A DNA stretch of 64,000 nt from Marinirhabdus sp963799365 (lineage in GTDB: Bacteria > Bacteroidota > Bacteroidia > Flavobacteriales > Flavobacteriaceae). Positions 8,682-19,169 of the stretch are shown here, piece by piece; the first letter of the stretch is position 1, and each line of letters opens with the position of its first letter. Made by a program: the position numbers and the translations under genes. The notes under the pieces were generated by a model. That model saw nothing but the letters and a program-made list of their open reading frames with translations, did not search any database and was not told where the DNA came from. The stretch lies in assembly GCA_963799365.1 (NCBI GenBank), contig CAWCWV010000015.1, forward strand, positions 310,001 through 374,000, given 5' to 3'.

Positions 8682-11243
8682 TTATTCGTTATTTTCATTT
8701 TCTGTTTCATCAGTTTCAAGAGTCGTGCCATTATCTTCTGCAGCATCCTCATCGCCTTCTGCAATTGGGATTACGTTACCATCTTCATCTACAACAACCT
8801 CCTCTTCATCATTCATTACTTTGGCAACAGCAGCAATTGAATCGTCTTCACGTACTTTAATGAGTCGAACCCCTTGTGTGGCGCGTCCCATTACCCGTAA
8901 ATCTTCTACAGCCATACGTATAGCGATCCCCGATTTGTTAATAATCATTAACCCATCGTTATCGTTTACGTTCTTGATAGCCACTAAGTTACCGGTTTTT
9001 TCTGTAACACTAATGGTCTTAACTCCTTTTCCACCACGGTTGGTGATTCGGTATTCATCTATGCTAGAACGTTTACCGTAGCCATTTTCTGAAACAACTA
9101 AAATATCACTTTCCGCATCATTTATAGCAACCATCCCAACTACTTCATCGTTCTTATCGCGTAAAGTAATTCCGCGAACACCAGATGCATTTCGGCCCAT
9201 TGGGCGTGTTTTTCCTTCTTCAAAACGGATTGCTTTACCAGATTTTACAGCTAACATTACCTGGCTATCGCCTCTTGTTAACTTCGCTGCCAGTAACTCG
9301 TCTCCGTCCTTAATAGTGATGGCATTAATACCGTTAGCACGTGGTCTCGAATATTGCTCCAAAGGTGTTTTCTTAACTTGTCCTTTTTTAGTCGCCATTA
9401 TTACATAACGACTATTAATGTATTCTTCATCTTTCAGGTCTTGTGTACAGATAAATGCTTTCACTTTATCATCTGGTTCAATATTTACTAAATTCTGAAT
9501 CGCTCTACCTTTAGATTGTCTGCTTCCTTCAGGAATTTCAAACACTCGCATCCAGAAACATTTTCCTTTTTGTGTAAAAAACAACATATATTGGTGGTTG
9601 GTACCTACAAACATATGTTCTAGGAAATCTTCATTTCTGGTGGAAGTTGCTTTTTGTCCCACCCCTCCTCTATGCTGTTGCTTGTATTCGGTAAGAGAAG
9701 TTCTTTTAATATATCCAGCGTGCGAAATGGTAATTACTACTTGCTCATCTGGAATTAGGTCTGTAATGCTCACATCACCACCAGCGTATTCGATAACAGA
9801 ACGACGTTCATCACCATACTTCGCCTTAATTTCGGTTAATTCCTCTTTTATGATGCCCATTCTACGTTCCTTTTTGGCAAGGATATCTCTATAGTCATCA
9901 ATAGTTGCCATTAATTCTTCGTATTCGCTGCGTAGCTTGTCTTGCTCTAAGCCTGTTAATTGACGCAGACGCATTTCAACAATGGCCTTTGCCTGAATTT
10001 CAGACAACTCAAACCTTTTAATTAATTTATCGCGGGCCTCGTCTGCATTGGAAGAGGATCTAATAAGCGCTATTACTTCATCTATATTATCTGAAGCAAT
10101 GATTAAACCTTCAAGAATATGAGCACGTTCTTCTGCTTTCCTTAATAAGTATTCTGTACGTCTGGTTACTACTTCGTGACGGTGCTCTACGAAATAGTGA
10201 ATCATTTCCTTAAGATTCAGCATACGTGGACGTCCTTTTACCAGCGCAATATTATTCACACTAAAACTAGATTGTAGCTCGGTATACTTAAATAAGGTAT
10301 TTAAAACGATATTAGGAATCGCATCACGTTTCAGAATATACACAATACGCATTCCGTTACGGTCACTCTCATCCCTAATGTTAGCGATGCCCTCAATCTT
10401 TTTATCATTCACCAGGTCGGCTGTCTTCTTAATCATGTTCGCCTTATTTACCTGATAAGGAATCTCGTTCACTATTATGCACTCACGACCATTTACTTCT
10501 TCAAAACTAGCTTTTGCACGCATTACAACACGGCCACGACCGGTATGAAAAGCATCACGCACCCCTTCATACCCATAAATGATTCCACCAGTTGGAAAAT
10601 CGGGTGCTTTAATGTGTTGCATTAAGCCATCAATATCTATATCGTTATCGTCAATATACGCGTGAATTCCGTCAATTACTTCCGAGAGATTGTGCGGGGG
10701 CATATTGGTTGCCATCCCTACGGCGATACCAGATGCGCCATTAATTAATAATCCTGGAACTTTGGTTGGGAGCACAGTTGGCTCTTTCAAGGTGTCATCA
10801 AAATTAAGTTGGTGATCTACGGTTTCTTTATCAATATCGGCAAGCATATCTTCAGAAATTTTCTGCATACGTGCTTCCGTATAACGCATTGCTGCCGGGC
10901 TATCTCCATCTACACTTCCAAAGTTACCTTGACCATCCACTAACATATAGCGCAAGCTCCATTCCTGTGCCATACGTACCATAGCGTCATACACTGAGGT
11001 ATCTCCGTGCGGGTGATACTTACCAAGAACTTCTCCTACAATTCTAGCCGATTTTTTATGAGCTCCAGTAGCACGCACACCCAATTCGTGCATTCCAAAT
11101 AGCACACGTCTGTGTACTGGTTTCATACCATCGCGCACATCTGGCAGTGCACGTGACACAATGACGGACATCGAATAATCGATGTAAGCCGATTTCATTT
11201 CATCTTCAATATTAATCGGGATTATAATTTCGCCTTCAGCCAT
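8682..11243 (-). CDS. gyrA: DNA gyrase subunit A
   Basis: An 853-aa catalytic subunit of DNA gyrase, which cuts and rejoins DNA during ATP-driven negative supercoiling with GyrB. The winged-helix and tower region (1-490) carries the active-site Tyr121 in MRYTEARM. The quinolone-resistance segment reads HPHGDTSVYD (77-86), with Thr82 at the position of E. coli Ser83 and Asp86 at that of Asp87. The C-terminal beta-pinwheel (about 500-810) has the GyrA box QHRGGVG, which marks gyrase rather than ParC. An acidic tail ends the protein. The TPR gene follows in the same operon. Confidence 0.97.
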   Translation of the reverse strand: MAEGEIIIPINIEDEMKSAYIDYSMSVIVSRALPDVRDGMKPVHRRVLFGMHELGVRATGAHKKSARIVGEVLGKYHPHGDTSVYDAMVRMAQEWSLRYMLVDGQGNFGSVDGDSPAAMRYTEARMQKISEDMLADIDKETVDHQLNFDDTLKEPTVLPTKVPGLLINGASGIAVGMATNMPPHNLSEVIDGIHAYIDDNDIDIDGLMQHIKAPDFPTGGIIYGYEGVRDAFHTGRGRVVMRAKASFEEVNGRECIIVNEIPYQVNKANMIKKTADLVNDKKIEGIANIRDESDRNGMRIVYILKRDAIPNIVLNTLFKYTELQSSFSVNNIALVKGRPRMLNLKEMIHYFVEHRHEVVTRRTEYLLRKAEERAHILEGLIIASDNIDEVIALIRSSSNADEARDKLIKRFELSEIQAKAIVEMRLRQLTGLEQDKLRSEYEELMATIDDYRDILAKKERRMGIIKEELTEIKAKYGDERRSVIEYAGGDVSITDLIPDEQVVITISHAGYIKRTSLTEYKQQHRGGVGQKATSTRNEDFLEHMFVGTNHQYMLFFTQKGKCFWMRVFEIPEGSRQSKGRAIQNLVNIEPDDKVKAFICTQDLKDEEYINSRYVIMATKKGQVKKTPLEQYSRPRANGINAITIKDGDELLAAKLTRGDSQVMLAVKSGKAIRFEEGKTRPMGRNASGVRGITLRDKNDEVVGMVAINDAESDILVVSENGYGKRSSIDEYRITNRGGKGVKTISVTEKTGNLVAIKNVNDNDGLMIINKSGIAIRMAVEDLRVMGRATQGVRLIKVREDDSIAAVAKVMNDEEEVVVDEDGNVIPIAEGDEDAAEDNGTTLETDETENENNE

Positions 11244-11636
11244 ATACTAATTCTTTATATATTTGAGTTAATCATAATGTTATCTGGTCATCAATAAATC
11301 ACAAATTTTCTTTTAGCCAAACCCCTTAAGGGAGAAGAAAAGACAGAAAAATTAAAGGATAATCAGCTTAACAAATGGTTGTTTTATTTGAATTAATCAA
11401 GAAAGCAATATACTTATTTTTGAAGGTTTCAGCAGGCAAAACCCTTGTATTATTCAACGTTTTATTAACAAATATTTGGTAGGTTTTCGTTAATAACTAT
11501 CGTACTTTATACTTGGTAAGTATTTGATTTTTTTGTCCTTTTACTTCAACCTGTAATGAAAGGGCATGATTTTTGACTTATTTGTTCTGAAATACCTTCA
11601 GAATTCAGTAATTTTAGACGTACAGGAACACACTAT
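11244..11636. other. Divergent gyrA/clpC intergenic region
   Basis: This 393-nt region has no open frame worth calling. It contains a short C/G-rich palindromic element at 11313-11334 (CCCCTTAAGGG core, related to 38871-38894) and an AT-rich stretch with TTAACAAATAT at 11465-11475. A candidate clpC promoter is TTG at 11573-11575, a 17-nt spacer and TACCTTCA at 11593-11600. I found no convincing gyrA promoter. Confidence 0.5.
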
Positions 11637-14231
11637 ATGGATGATAATTTTTCCCCCAGAGTAAAAGATGTAATCGCCTACAGCAAAGAGGAAGCGCTGC
11701 GGTTGGGTCACGATTTTATAGGTACCGAACATTTAATGTTGGGACTTTTACGTGATGGCAGCGGTAAGGCAGTGACTATTCTCAATCAGTTAGATATCGA
11801 TCTTAATCATTTACGCCGAAAAGTTGAAATATTGAGCCCTGCAAATCCAAATGCGGGTACCAATACCAACGATAAAAAAAACCTACACCTTACTCGCCAA
11901 GCAGAACGAGCGCTAAAGACAACATTTTTGGAAGCAAAACTGTTCCAAAGTTCGTCTATAAATACGGCGCATTTGCTGTTGTGCATTCTACGGAATGAAA
12001 ACGATCCAACAACCAAGTTGTTGAATAAAATGAAAGTTGATTACGACGGTGTAAAAGATCAATTTAAACTTATGATTACAAACGACGACGATTATATCGA
12101 GCCAACTGCCGAAAGTTTTCCAAACGATGATGACACTTCAAGTGACGATGACAACAAAGAAAATTTATTTGGTACGACAGGCGGCGGCGCAAAATCCAAC
12201 AAAAAATCCAAAACTCCTGTTTTGGATAATTTTGGTAGAGATTTAACCGCACAAGCCGAAGAAGGTAAATTGGACCCTGTGGTAGGTCGTGAAAACGAAA
12301 TACAGCGCGTGTCGCAAGTATTAAGCCGAAGAAAAAAGAACAATCCATTACTTATTGGTGAACCAGGTGTTGGTAAAAGTGCCATTGCCGAAGGTCTCGC
12401 CCTACGTATCGTACAACGCAAAGTAAGTCGAATTTTATACGACAAACGTGTTGTTACTTTGGATTTAGCCAGCCTTGTTGCAGGAACGAAATACCGAGGA
12501 CAATTTGAAGAGCGTATGAAAGCCGTTATGAACGAGCTTGAAAAGAATGACGACATTATTCTCTTTATTGACGAAATTCATACTATTGTAGGTGCCGGTG
12601 GCGCTACAGGATCTTTAGATGCCAGCAATATGTTTAAACCCGCACTGGCTCGTGGAGAAATACAATGTGTAGGTGCGACTACTTTGGATGAGTACCGACA
12701 GTACATCGAAAAGGATGGCGCATTGGAAAGACGTTTTCAGAAAGTATTGGTGGAACCTACCACAGTGGAAGAAACTATTGAAATTCTACAAAACATTAAA
12801 GATAAATACGAAAACCATCATAATGTACAATATACAGATGCCGCCCTGGTAGCCTGTGTAAAATTGACAAATCGCTATATGACAGAGCGATTCTTGCCGG
12901 ACAAAGCTATTGATGCCTTAGACGAAGCAGGATCGCGTGTACATATTACCAATATTCACGTGCCAGAGAAAATCTTAACCCTGGAAGCAGATCTTGAAAA
13001 AGTTCGTGAAGATAAAAACTCTGTCGTAAAAAAGCAGAAATATGAAGAAGCTGCAAGACTACGTGATGATGAAAAGAACTTAGAGAAACAATTGGCGGAA
13101 GCGCAGGAAGCGTGGGAAAAAGACAGTGCCCTTCACAAAGAAACCGTGGACGAGGAGCAAGTAGCCGAGGTAGTCTCTATGATGACTGGTATTCCCGTAA
13201 ATAGAATTGCCCAAACAGAAAGTACCAAACTAGCCGCCCTCCCCGACCGAATTAAAGGAAAGGTAATTGGCCAGGATGAAGCCGTTGCCAAAGTGGTAAA
13301 GGCAATACAGCGCAACCGTGCGGGCTTAAAAGACCCTAACAAACCTATTGGCTCGTTTATCTTTTTAGGACAAACAGGTGTAGGTAAAACACAGCTGGCA
13401 AAAGTGCTGGCGCGTGAATTGTTTGACAATGACAATGCATTGGTTCGCATAGATATGAGTGAATATATGGAGAAATTCTCTGTATCTCGTTTAATTGGAG
13501 CACCTCCAGGCTATGTTGGTTATGAAGAAGGTGGACAATTAACTGAAAAAATTCGTCGAAAGCCTTATGCTGTATTGTTGCTGGATGAAATTGAAAAAGC
13601 CCATCCAGATGTATTTAATATGTTGTTGCAGGTGCTGGACGACGGGTATTTAACAGATAGTCTGGGTCGTAAAATTGACTTTAGAAACTGTATCATTATC
13701 ATGACTTCTAACATTGGAGCCCGCAAATTAAAAGATTTTGGAGCTGGTGTTGGTTTTGGAACCGCCTCACAAATGAGCCAGGCAGATGCGAATGCAAAGA
13801 GCGTGATTGAAAACGCCCTTAAGAAAACATTTGCCCCGGAATTCTTAAACCGTGTGGACGATGTGATGGTGTTTAACAATCTGGAGCGGGAAGACATCCA
13901 TAAGATTATAGATATCGAACTAGGGAAGTTGTACAACCGTATTGACGAGATTGGCTATACTCTTAAACTCTCTGATAAAGCTAAAGACTATATCGCAGAC
14001 AAAGGATTTGATAAAGAATATGGTGCAAGACCTTTAAAACGTGCAATCCAAAAGTATATTGAGGACGCCTTGGCAGAAGAGATCATTAACTCCAACCTTA
14101 AAGAAGGTGACACTATTAATATGGATTTGGATGAAAAAACCAATGAGTTAAAGATCAAAATTAAAAAAGCGAAGAAAGAAGCAGCCTCAGAGTCTGAAGA
14201 AACAAACTCCAAAGATTCCAACGCTACCTAG
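11637..14231 (+). CDS. clpC: ATP-dependent Clp protease ATP-binding subunit ClpC
   Basis: An 864-aa Hsp100 unfoldase that feeds substrates to ClpP. The N-terminal Clp repeat domain (1-145) includes LGHDFIGTEHLMLGLL. An acidic linker precedes the first AAA+ domain, with Walker A GEPGVGKS at 241-248 and Walker B ILFIDEIHT. A UVR-like coiled middle domain (KYEEAARLRDDEKNLEKQ) separates it from a second AAA+ domain with Walker A GQTGVGKT. The middle domain and the two-domain order mark ClpC rather than ClpB or ClpA. The C-terminus is a charged, Ser/Glu-rich tail. It is monocistronic, with a terminator at 14275. Confidence 0.95.
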   Translation: MDDNFSPRVKDVIAYSKEEALRLGHDFIGTEHLMLGLLRDGSGKAVTILNQLDIDLNHLRRKVEILSPANPNAGTNTNDKKNLHLTRQAERALKTTFLEAKLFQSSSINTAHLLLCILRNENDPTTKLLNKMKVDYDGVKDQFKLMITNDDDYIEPTAESFPNDDDTSSDDDNKENLFGTTGGGAKSNKKSKTPVLDNFGRDLTAQAEEGKLDPVVGRENEIQRVSQVLSRRKKNNPLLIGEPGVGKSAIAEGLALRIVQRKVSRILYDKRVVTLDLASLVAGTKYRGQFEERMKAVMNELEKNDDIILFIDEIHTIVGAGGATGSLDASNMFKPALARGEIQCVGATTLDEYRQYIEKDGALERRFQKVLVEPTTVEETIEILQNIKDKYENHHNVQYTDAALVACVKLTNRYMTERFLPDKAIDALDEAGSRVHITNIHVPEKILTLEADLEKVREDKNSVVKKQKYEEAARLRDDEKNLEKQLAEAQEAWEKDSALHKETVDEEQVAEVVSMMTGIPVNRIAQTESTKLAALPDRIKGKVIGQDEAVAKVVKAIQRNRAGLKDPNKPIGSFIFLGQTGVGKTQLAKVLARELFDNDNALVRIDMSEYMEKFSVSRLIGAPPGYVGYEEGGQLTEKIRRKPYAVLLLDEIEKAHPDVFNMLLQVLDDGYLTDSLGRKIDFRNCIIIMTSNIGARKLKDFGAGVGFGTASQMSQADANAKSVIENALKKTFAPEFLNRVDDVMVFNNLEREDIHKIIDIELGKLYNRIDEIGYTLKLSDKAKDYIADKGFDKEYGARPLKRAIQKYIEDALAEEIINSNLKEGDTINMDLDEKTNELKIKIKKAKKEAASESEETNSKDSNAT

Positions 14232-14274
14232 CAAAGTAACTTTTTTATAGTACTTTTAAAATTAGAATAACAGC

Positions 14275-14313
14275 CCTCTCCCCTTTCATAAGCTGAAAGT
14301 GGAGAGGTTTTTT
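14275..14313 (+). terminator. Rho-independent terminator of clpC
   Basis: A 14-bp stem with one mismatch (14275-14288 with 14294-14307) encloses TAAGC and is followed by six T. Confidence 0.8.
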
Positions 14314-14385
14314 AATTTTATGGATAAAGAATATTTTATTGTCTTTATCTGGAAATTGTACTTCATTACTACAAACCGCTACTCA

Positions 14386-14940
14386 ATGATAAAATTCTTT
14401 AGAAAAATTAGGAGAAAAATGCTGACTGAAAATAAAATCAGTAAACAGCTCCTTTATGCAATCGGTGAAATTGTGCTTGTAGTTGTTGGTATTCTAATAG
14501 CTTTAAGAATTAACAATTGGAGTAATAATAAGGAGCTACGTCAAAGAGAACAAGTGTATTTGCTCTAACTCCAAAATGAATTCCAAACCAATCTTAACAA
14601 GATTGATAAGACCATTTCAGATAATAAAAACTTAATAATGAGATAGTGAAAATGCTGACTCTATTCGATCATACGTTCGTGATACCATTAGTGATAAATA
14701 GATTTCAGATATAATATATTCAATTTTTGGAAACACGGTAAGTTATCAACCTTCAAAGGAGTATTCACTGATATTATTAGTTCAGGGAGCCTTAATTTAA
14801 TTCAAAATGAACAACTAAGACAACATCTTGCTTCTTTTGAAAACACTTTAGACATATTCGAATTACAAGAAAATGGTATTAATTCTGCAAAAGAGGAAAT
14901 AGAACTCATTTTAATTGATCTTGATTCAGAAAAAAAATAA
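14386..14940 (+). pseudogene. Decayed DUF6090-like membrane protein gene
   Basis: It starts with MIKFFRKIRRKML, then LLYAIGEIVLVVVGILIAL and RINNW, the usual N-terminal signature of the DUF6090 family of small Bacteroidota membrane proteins. A TAA at 14566 interrupts the frame. The same frame then resumes with LQNEFQTNLNKIDKTISDNK before TAG-TGA. Further homologous-looking segments appear in other frames: NADSIRSYVRDTISDK, then DIISSGSLNLIQNEQLRQHL down to a stop at 14938-14940. At least two stops and one or two frameshifts make this a genuine pseudogene rather than a sequencing artefact. Confidence 0.8.
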
Positions 14941-15122
14941 CTAAAGCATAGCACAAGTAAAAACAATTGCTTGATTCTTTAACTACGTTTTGAACAGCAG
15001 GTCTCCATTGTCGCAAACTTTAGATCTATTTCCTTTTTAATACCTAGTATGCGAAAACAGGTGAATTTCAAAAATTATCAATGTTGAATAAATAATGTAA
15101 CTTACAACTATAAAAAAATAAT

Positions 15123-16850
15123 ATGATATCACGATGTTCTCTTTTATTCACAATAGCAATTGCCATTCTTTTTTTTAGTTCTTGTTCAAATTCAGATAAA
15201 GAATTTGCTACTATGATTATTCATGGTGGAACTATATATACCGTAGACACAATCCAAACAACCGTAGAGGCAGTAGCTACAAAAAATAATAAGATTCTTT
15301 TTGCAGGAAGCTTGGCCGAAGCTGAAAGGTATAAAAACGAACAAACCCAACTTATTGACTTAAAAGGTAAGACAATGACTCCAGGCCTAATTGAAGGTCA
15401 TGGCCATTTTATGGGATTAGGTTATAATGAACTGCGTCTCGACCTTATGAATACCAAAAGCTACCAAGATATTATTGATGCCGTGGCCGAACGCGTAAAA
15501 ACAGCGCAACCAGGTGAGTGGATTACTGGGAGAGGTTGGCATCAAAGTAAATGGGATAGTATGCCTGCAGACCTTGTAAAGGGGTTTCAAACACACCATA
15601 GACTTAGTGAGGTGTCTCCGGACAATCCTGTGTATTTAAGTCACGCAAGCGGACACGCCGGCTTTGCTAATGCTAAGGCCATGGAAATTGCAGGGTTAGA
15701 AGCGTTCAAACTAGAAGGTGTTAAAACATTTGAAATTGAAGGTGGTGAAGTAATTGTAGATAATTTTGGACAACCTACGGGAGTTTTTAATGAACGTGCA
15801 CAAACACTAATTTACAAACATATTCCAGAAAATACACCCGAAACAGACACTCAGGCCTTTAACCTAGCTATTGAAGCTTGCTATAAAAACGGTATTACCA
15901 GTTTTCACGATGCTGGAATTGGTAGAGAAACCATTTCGCTCTATGATGAAATGAAATTGAACAATAACATGGGCATTAGAATCTATGCGATGCTCACGGG
16001 TTGGGATGAAGAACTACTTAATGAATGGTATGAAAAAGGCCCCAATGTAGATCCAGATCATAGATTCACAATACGCTCTGTAAAATTAAATTGCGATGGT
16101 GCGTTGGGGTCACGTGGTGCTTGGCTTTTAGAACCCTACTCAGATAGACCAGACCACTTTGGCCATGAAACACTTCCCATGGATTTTGTTGGAAAAACGG
16201 CTTCAAACGGACTTAAAAATGGGTTTCAAGTATGCGCTCATGCCATAGGCGATCGCGCCAATAGAGAAATATTAGATCGCTATGAGGCTGCATTAAAAGA
16301 AGATTCTTTATTTGGAGCTGATCATAGATTTCGAATAGAGCACGCACAACATTTGCATCCAGATGATATTCCTAGATTTGCAGAATTAAACGTGATTCCA
16401 GCCATGCAGGCGGTACATATGTCTTCAGACAGACCGTGGGCGATTGATCGTTTAGGGGAAAAACGAATTACGGAAGGCGCATATATGTGGCAAGCCTTAT
16501 TACAAAGTGGCGTTCCAATTGTTAATGGAACCGATGTTCCTGTTGAACCTATTAATCCTATACCCAGCTTCTATGCCAGTGTAAGTAGGAAAACTCTTAA
16601 AGGCACGCCAGAAGGAGGCTATGAACCCGATCAAAAAATGACCAGAGCGCAAGCGTTAAAATCCTATACATTAGATGCCGCCTATGGTGCTTTTGAAGAA
16701 ACTATTAAAGGGTCTATTACCGCAGGTAAGTTAGCCGATTTCACAATTTACAATCAAGACTTAATGACGGTTCCCGAAAATGACATTTTAAAAACCACCG
16801 TAGTCATGACAATTTTTGACGGTAAGGTTGTTTATGAGTTGAATAAATAA
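15123..16850 (+). CDS. Amidohydrolase family lipoprotein (YtcJ-like, Amidohydro_3)
   Basis: A 575-aa metal-dependent hydrolase. The N-terminus is a lipoprotein signal with Cys21 in FFSSCS. The composite beta/alpha barrel contains the metal motif H93-G-H95 in GLIEGHGHF, HAIGDRANREILD near residue 373, a downstream RIEHAQHL and the late Asp of VNGTDVPV. The family removes N-formyl or amide groups from varied substrates, and the substrate here is unknown. The position before it is a pseudogene and the following gene is 256 nt away, so it is probably transcribed alone. Confidence 0.87.
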   Translation: MISRCSLLFTIAIAILFFSSCSNSDKEFATMIIHGGTIYTVDTIQTTVEAVATKNNKILFAGSLAEAERYKNEQTQLIDLKGKTMTPGLIEGHGHFMGLGYNELRLDLMNTKSYQDIIDAVAERVKTAQPGEWITGRGWHQSKWDSMPADLVKGFQTHHRLSEVSPDNPVYLSHASGHAGFANAKAMEIAGLEAFKLEGVKTFEIEGGEVIVDNFGQPTGVFNERAQTLIYKHIPENTPETDTQAFNLAIEACYKNGITSFHDAGIGRETISLYDEMKLNNNMGIRIYAMLTGWDEELLNEWYEKGPNVDPDHRFTIRSVKLNCDGALGSRGAWLLEPYSDRPDHFGHETLPMDFVGKTASNGLKNGFQVCAHAIGDRANREILDRYEAALKEDSLFGADHRFRIEHAQHLHPDDIPRFAELNVIPAMQAVHMSSDRPWAIDRLGEKRITEGAYMWQALLQSGVPIVNGTDVPVEPINPIPSFYASVSRKTLKGTPEGGYEPDQKMTRAQALKSYTLDAAYGAFEETIKGSITAGKLADFTIYNQDLMTVPENDILKTTVVMTIFDGKVVYELNK

Positions 16851-17106
16851 AGCTAGCTGAAATAATTGTAAGGAAAGCATAAAGTAATTATCACTAGATT
16901 CTGATAGAATAAAAGGTGTGAATTTCGATCGGTTGAATTCGATAGACTTAAAATGACACTCATCGAATTGGACAATACTAATTATGAAATTTATCTTTTA
17001 CATATGCAAAAGTACTTCTGTGAGATTAGCTATTTCTATCTAATTGGGTTACCTAAGTTTTCTGTCCTAACTAAAAATTAGTATATTTAGGTATAACAAA
17101 CTTATC

Positions 17107-17487
17107 ATGATAGCCTCAAAAATAATTTCCTTTGAATTTGGTGATATAGAATTATTCGACAACTATTTAGTTACGGTAATGAAACAAGGAATAACGGTAG
17201 TTCCAAAATACAATGACGAATTAGTCGCCTTAGCAAATTCACATTTTGGCGGAAAGCCTTTCGGCTACATTACACACCGAAAAAACTCCTATGCAGTAGA
17301 TCCAAGTATTTATTATAGAACTTCTAAAATTGAAAATCTAGTTGCTTTTGCTGTCGTTTCAAACAAACCAATCGCTGAAAAAACAGTAGCTGTAGAAAAA
17401 ATTTTCCTCGACAAACCCTTTCAGCTTTTTTCAGAAATGGAGGAGGCTATATCCTGGGTTTTGGACGTTGTGAAAACTCAAAGATAA
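17107..17487 (+). CDS. Conserved hypothetical protein, 126 aa, STAS/SpoIIAA-like in shape
   Basis: No signal peptide, membrane segment or catalytic motif is visible. The chain alternates short strands and helices (KIISFEFGDIELF, PFGYITHRKNSYAVDP, LVAFAVVSNK, LFSEMEEAISWVLDVV). The terminal helix and the LVAFAVVS strand resemble SpoIIAA-like/STAS proteins of flavobacteria, but this is a weak pattern judgement. It stands alone, convergent with hutH. The 256-nt upstream gap (16851-17106) has no gene or clear promoter. Confidence 0.65.
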   Translation: MIASKIISFEFGDIELFDNYLVTVMKQGITVVPKYNDELVALANSHFGGKPFGYITHRKNSYAVDPSIYYRTSKIENLVAFAVVSNKPIAEKTVAVEKIFLDKPFQLFSEMEEAISWVLDVVKTQR

Positions 17488-17558
17488 AGTTAAATAATCC
17501 TTTAGTTTTAATAGGTTACCCTACTTCGCTCCCCCCATGTAAAATGTTTTTTTTAGTT

Positions 17559-19067
17559 TCAAAATAGCACTTCATTATCTATACTAAAGCTCTGAATAAA
17601 AGCTACTGCTGCGTGAATATCGTCTGCAAGTAACCGGTCATCTTCCATAAAAGGCACTACATTTCTAAAAGATCCTACAAAACTCTCAACCAAAGGAGAA
17701 GATTTTTTTGGACTTCTAAACTGAAGTGCTTGGGAGGCGTTCATTAATTCAATGGCTAGGACTGTTTCAAGATTATCTACAATACTCAGGCATTTGGTAG
17801 CTCCGTTGGCACCCATGCTCACATGGTCTTCTTGCCCGTTACTGGACACAATACTATCTACCGAAGCAGGTGTTGCCAATTGTTTATTCTGGCTCACTAT
17901 GCTGGCAGCTGTATATTGCGGAATCATAAACCCACTGTTCAAGCCAGGATTATTCACCAAAAATGCTGGTAAACCCCGTAAACCTGAAACTAATTGATAG
18001 GTTCTTCTTTCTGAAATATTGGCCAACTCGGCCATAGCAATTCCTAAATAGTCCAACGCCAACGCAAGCGGTTGTCCGTGAAAATTTCCGCCAGAAATAA
18101 TAGTGTCTGCTTCTATAAAAATATTTGGATTATCTGTAACACTATTGATTTCAGTTTTAAAGGTTTTATGTGCAAATAAAATAGTGTCTTTTGTAGCCCC
18201 GTGTACCTGCGGAATACATCGAAAAGAATAAGGATCCTGCACGCTTTCCTTTTCACTTTTTCCTATTTCGCTTTCTGAAAGAAATTCTAGAATACGCTCT
18301 GCTGTTTTTACTTGTCCGCGATGTGGCCGTACCAAATGTACCAAAGCGTTAAAGGGACTCATATTACAATCGAAAGCATCAATTGAAGTAGCACCAATTA
18401 AATCGGCTAAGTAGGATAACTTGTGTGATTTCAGCAATACATAAGTACCATAAGCACTCATAAATTGAGTTCCATTTAACAATGCCAATCCTTCTTTTGC
18501 TTGTAATACAATGGGTTCCCAATTGTACTTGTTTAAAATTTCAGCAGTAGGAACTATTTTTTTTCCTACCCATACATCCCCTATCCCCAATAAAGGCAGC
18601 GCCAAATGGGCTAAAGGAGCCAAATCGCCTGAAGCACCTAAACTTCCCTGATTGTAAATTACTGGCAAAACATTGTTGTTATAGAAATCTACCAATCGTT
18701 CCACAGTTTGTAATTGTACTCCACTATAGCCATAACTCAAGGATTGAATTTTCAGCAAAAGCATCAACTTTATAATGGGTTTTGGAACATAGTCACCTGT
18801 GCCACAAGCGTGAGATTTTACGAGGTTTTCTTGTAGTTTACTCAAGTTTTCCTCTGCAATCTTTACATTACATAGTGACCCAAAACCTGTGTTTATACCA
18901 TAAATAGGGCTTTTGTAGTTTTTAATTTTTTCATGAAGATATTGGTGGGATTTTTTTATGTTAAGAATGGCTTCTTCAGAAAGTGCCAAGAGCATATTTT
19001 GTTCAAGTATAGTACTGAGTACGGGAAGATCAAGATTTTCAGAACTTATGTAATGTGTTTCCTGCAT
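17559..19067 (-). CDS. hutH: Histidine ammonia-lyase
   Basis: A 502-aa enzyme converting L-histidine to trans-urocanate and ammonia, the first step of histidine breakdown. The MIO prosthetic group forms from Ala145-Ser146-Gly147 in GSLGASGDLAPL, which is intact, as is the Tyr56 loop YGINTGFG. FRCIPQVHGA and SVDSIVSSNGQEDHVSMG match HutH rather than phenylalanine lyases, although close relatives acting on tyrosine cannot be excluded. No hutU, hutI or hutG is adjacent. TATTTTTG occurs upstream on the minus strand without a good -33 box. Confidence 0.92.
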   Translation of the reverse strand: MQETHYISSENLDLPVLSTILEQNMLLALSEEAILNIKKSHQYLHEKIKNYKSPIYGINTGFGSLCNVKIAEENLSKLQENLVKSHACGTGDYVPKPIIKLMLLLKIQSLSYGYSGVQLQTVERLVDFYNNNVLPVIYNQGSLGASGDLAPLAHLALPLLGIGDVWVGKKIVPTAEILNKYNWEPIVLQAKEGLALLNGTQFMSAYGTYVLLKSHKLSYLADLIGATSIDAFDCNMSPFNALVHLVRPHRGQVKTAERILEFLSESEIGKSEKESVQDPYSFRCIPQVHGATKDTILFAHKTFKTEINSVTDNPNIFIEADTIISGGNFHGQPLALALDYLGIAMAELANISERRTYQLVSGLRGLPAFLVNNPGLNSGFMIPQYTAASIVSQNKQLATPASVDSIVSSNGQEDHVSMGANGATKCLSIVDNLETVLAIELMNASQALQFRSPKKSSPLVESFVGSFRNVVPFMEDDRLLADDIHAAVAFIQSFSIDNEVLF

Positions 19068-19169
19068 TGGTTTAGGTGTTTTTACAAAAATACAATTCTA
19101 AGTAGGAATATATATACTAATTTCGCAAATGCAAATTAAAATAGCTATTTTCAATTTAAACAGATATCT

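Noticed and set aside
8666..8764. Longer start for the TPR protein overlapping the 3' end of gyrA.
   Set aside because: The added 33 residues are translated gyrA sequence in another frame and would bury the clear signal peptide beginning at 8665.
9598..9894. Plus-strand open frames inside gyrA, clpC (minus strand), aconitase and other long genes.
   Set aside because: They are frame shadows of conserved genes, with no start context, domains or codon pattern of their own.
16851..17106. A decayed gene or repeat around TTCGATCGGTTGAATTCGATAG.
   Set aside because: Short TCGA-containing words recur, but no reading frame or clear repeat unit could be supported.
17559..19067. A histidine-utilisation operon.
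   Set aside because: Only hutH is here; neighbours on both sides are unrelated.
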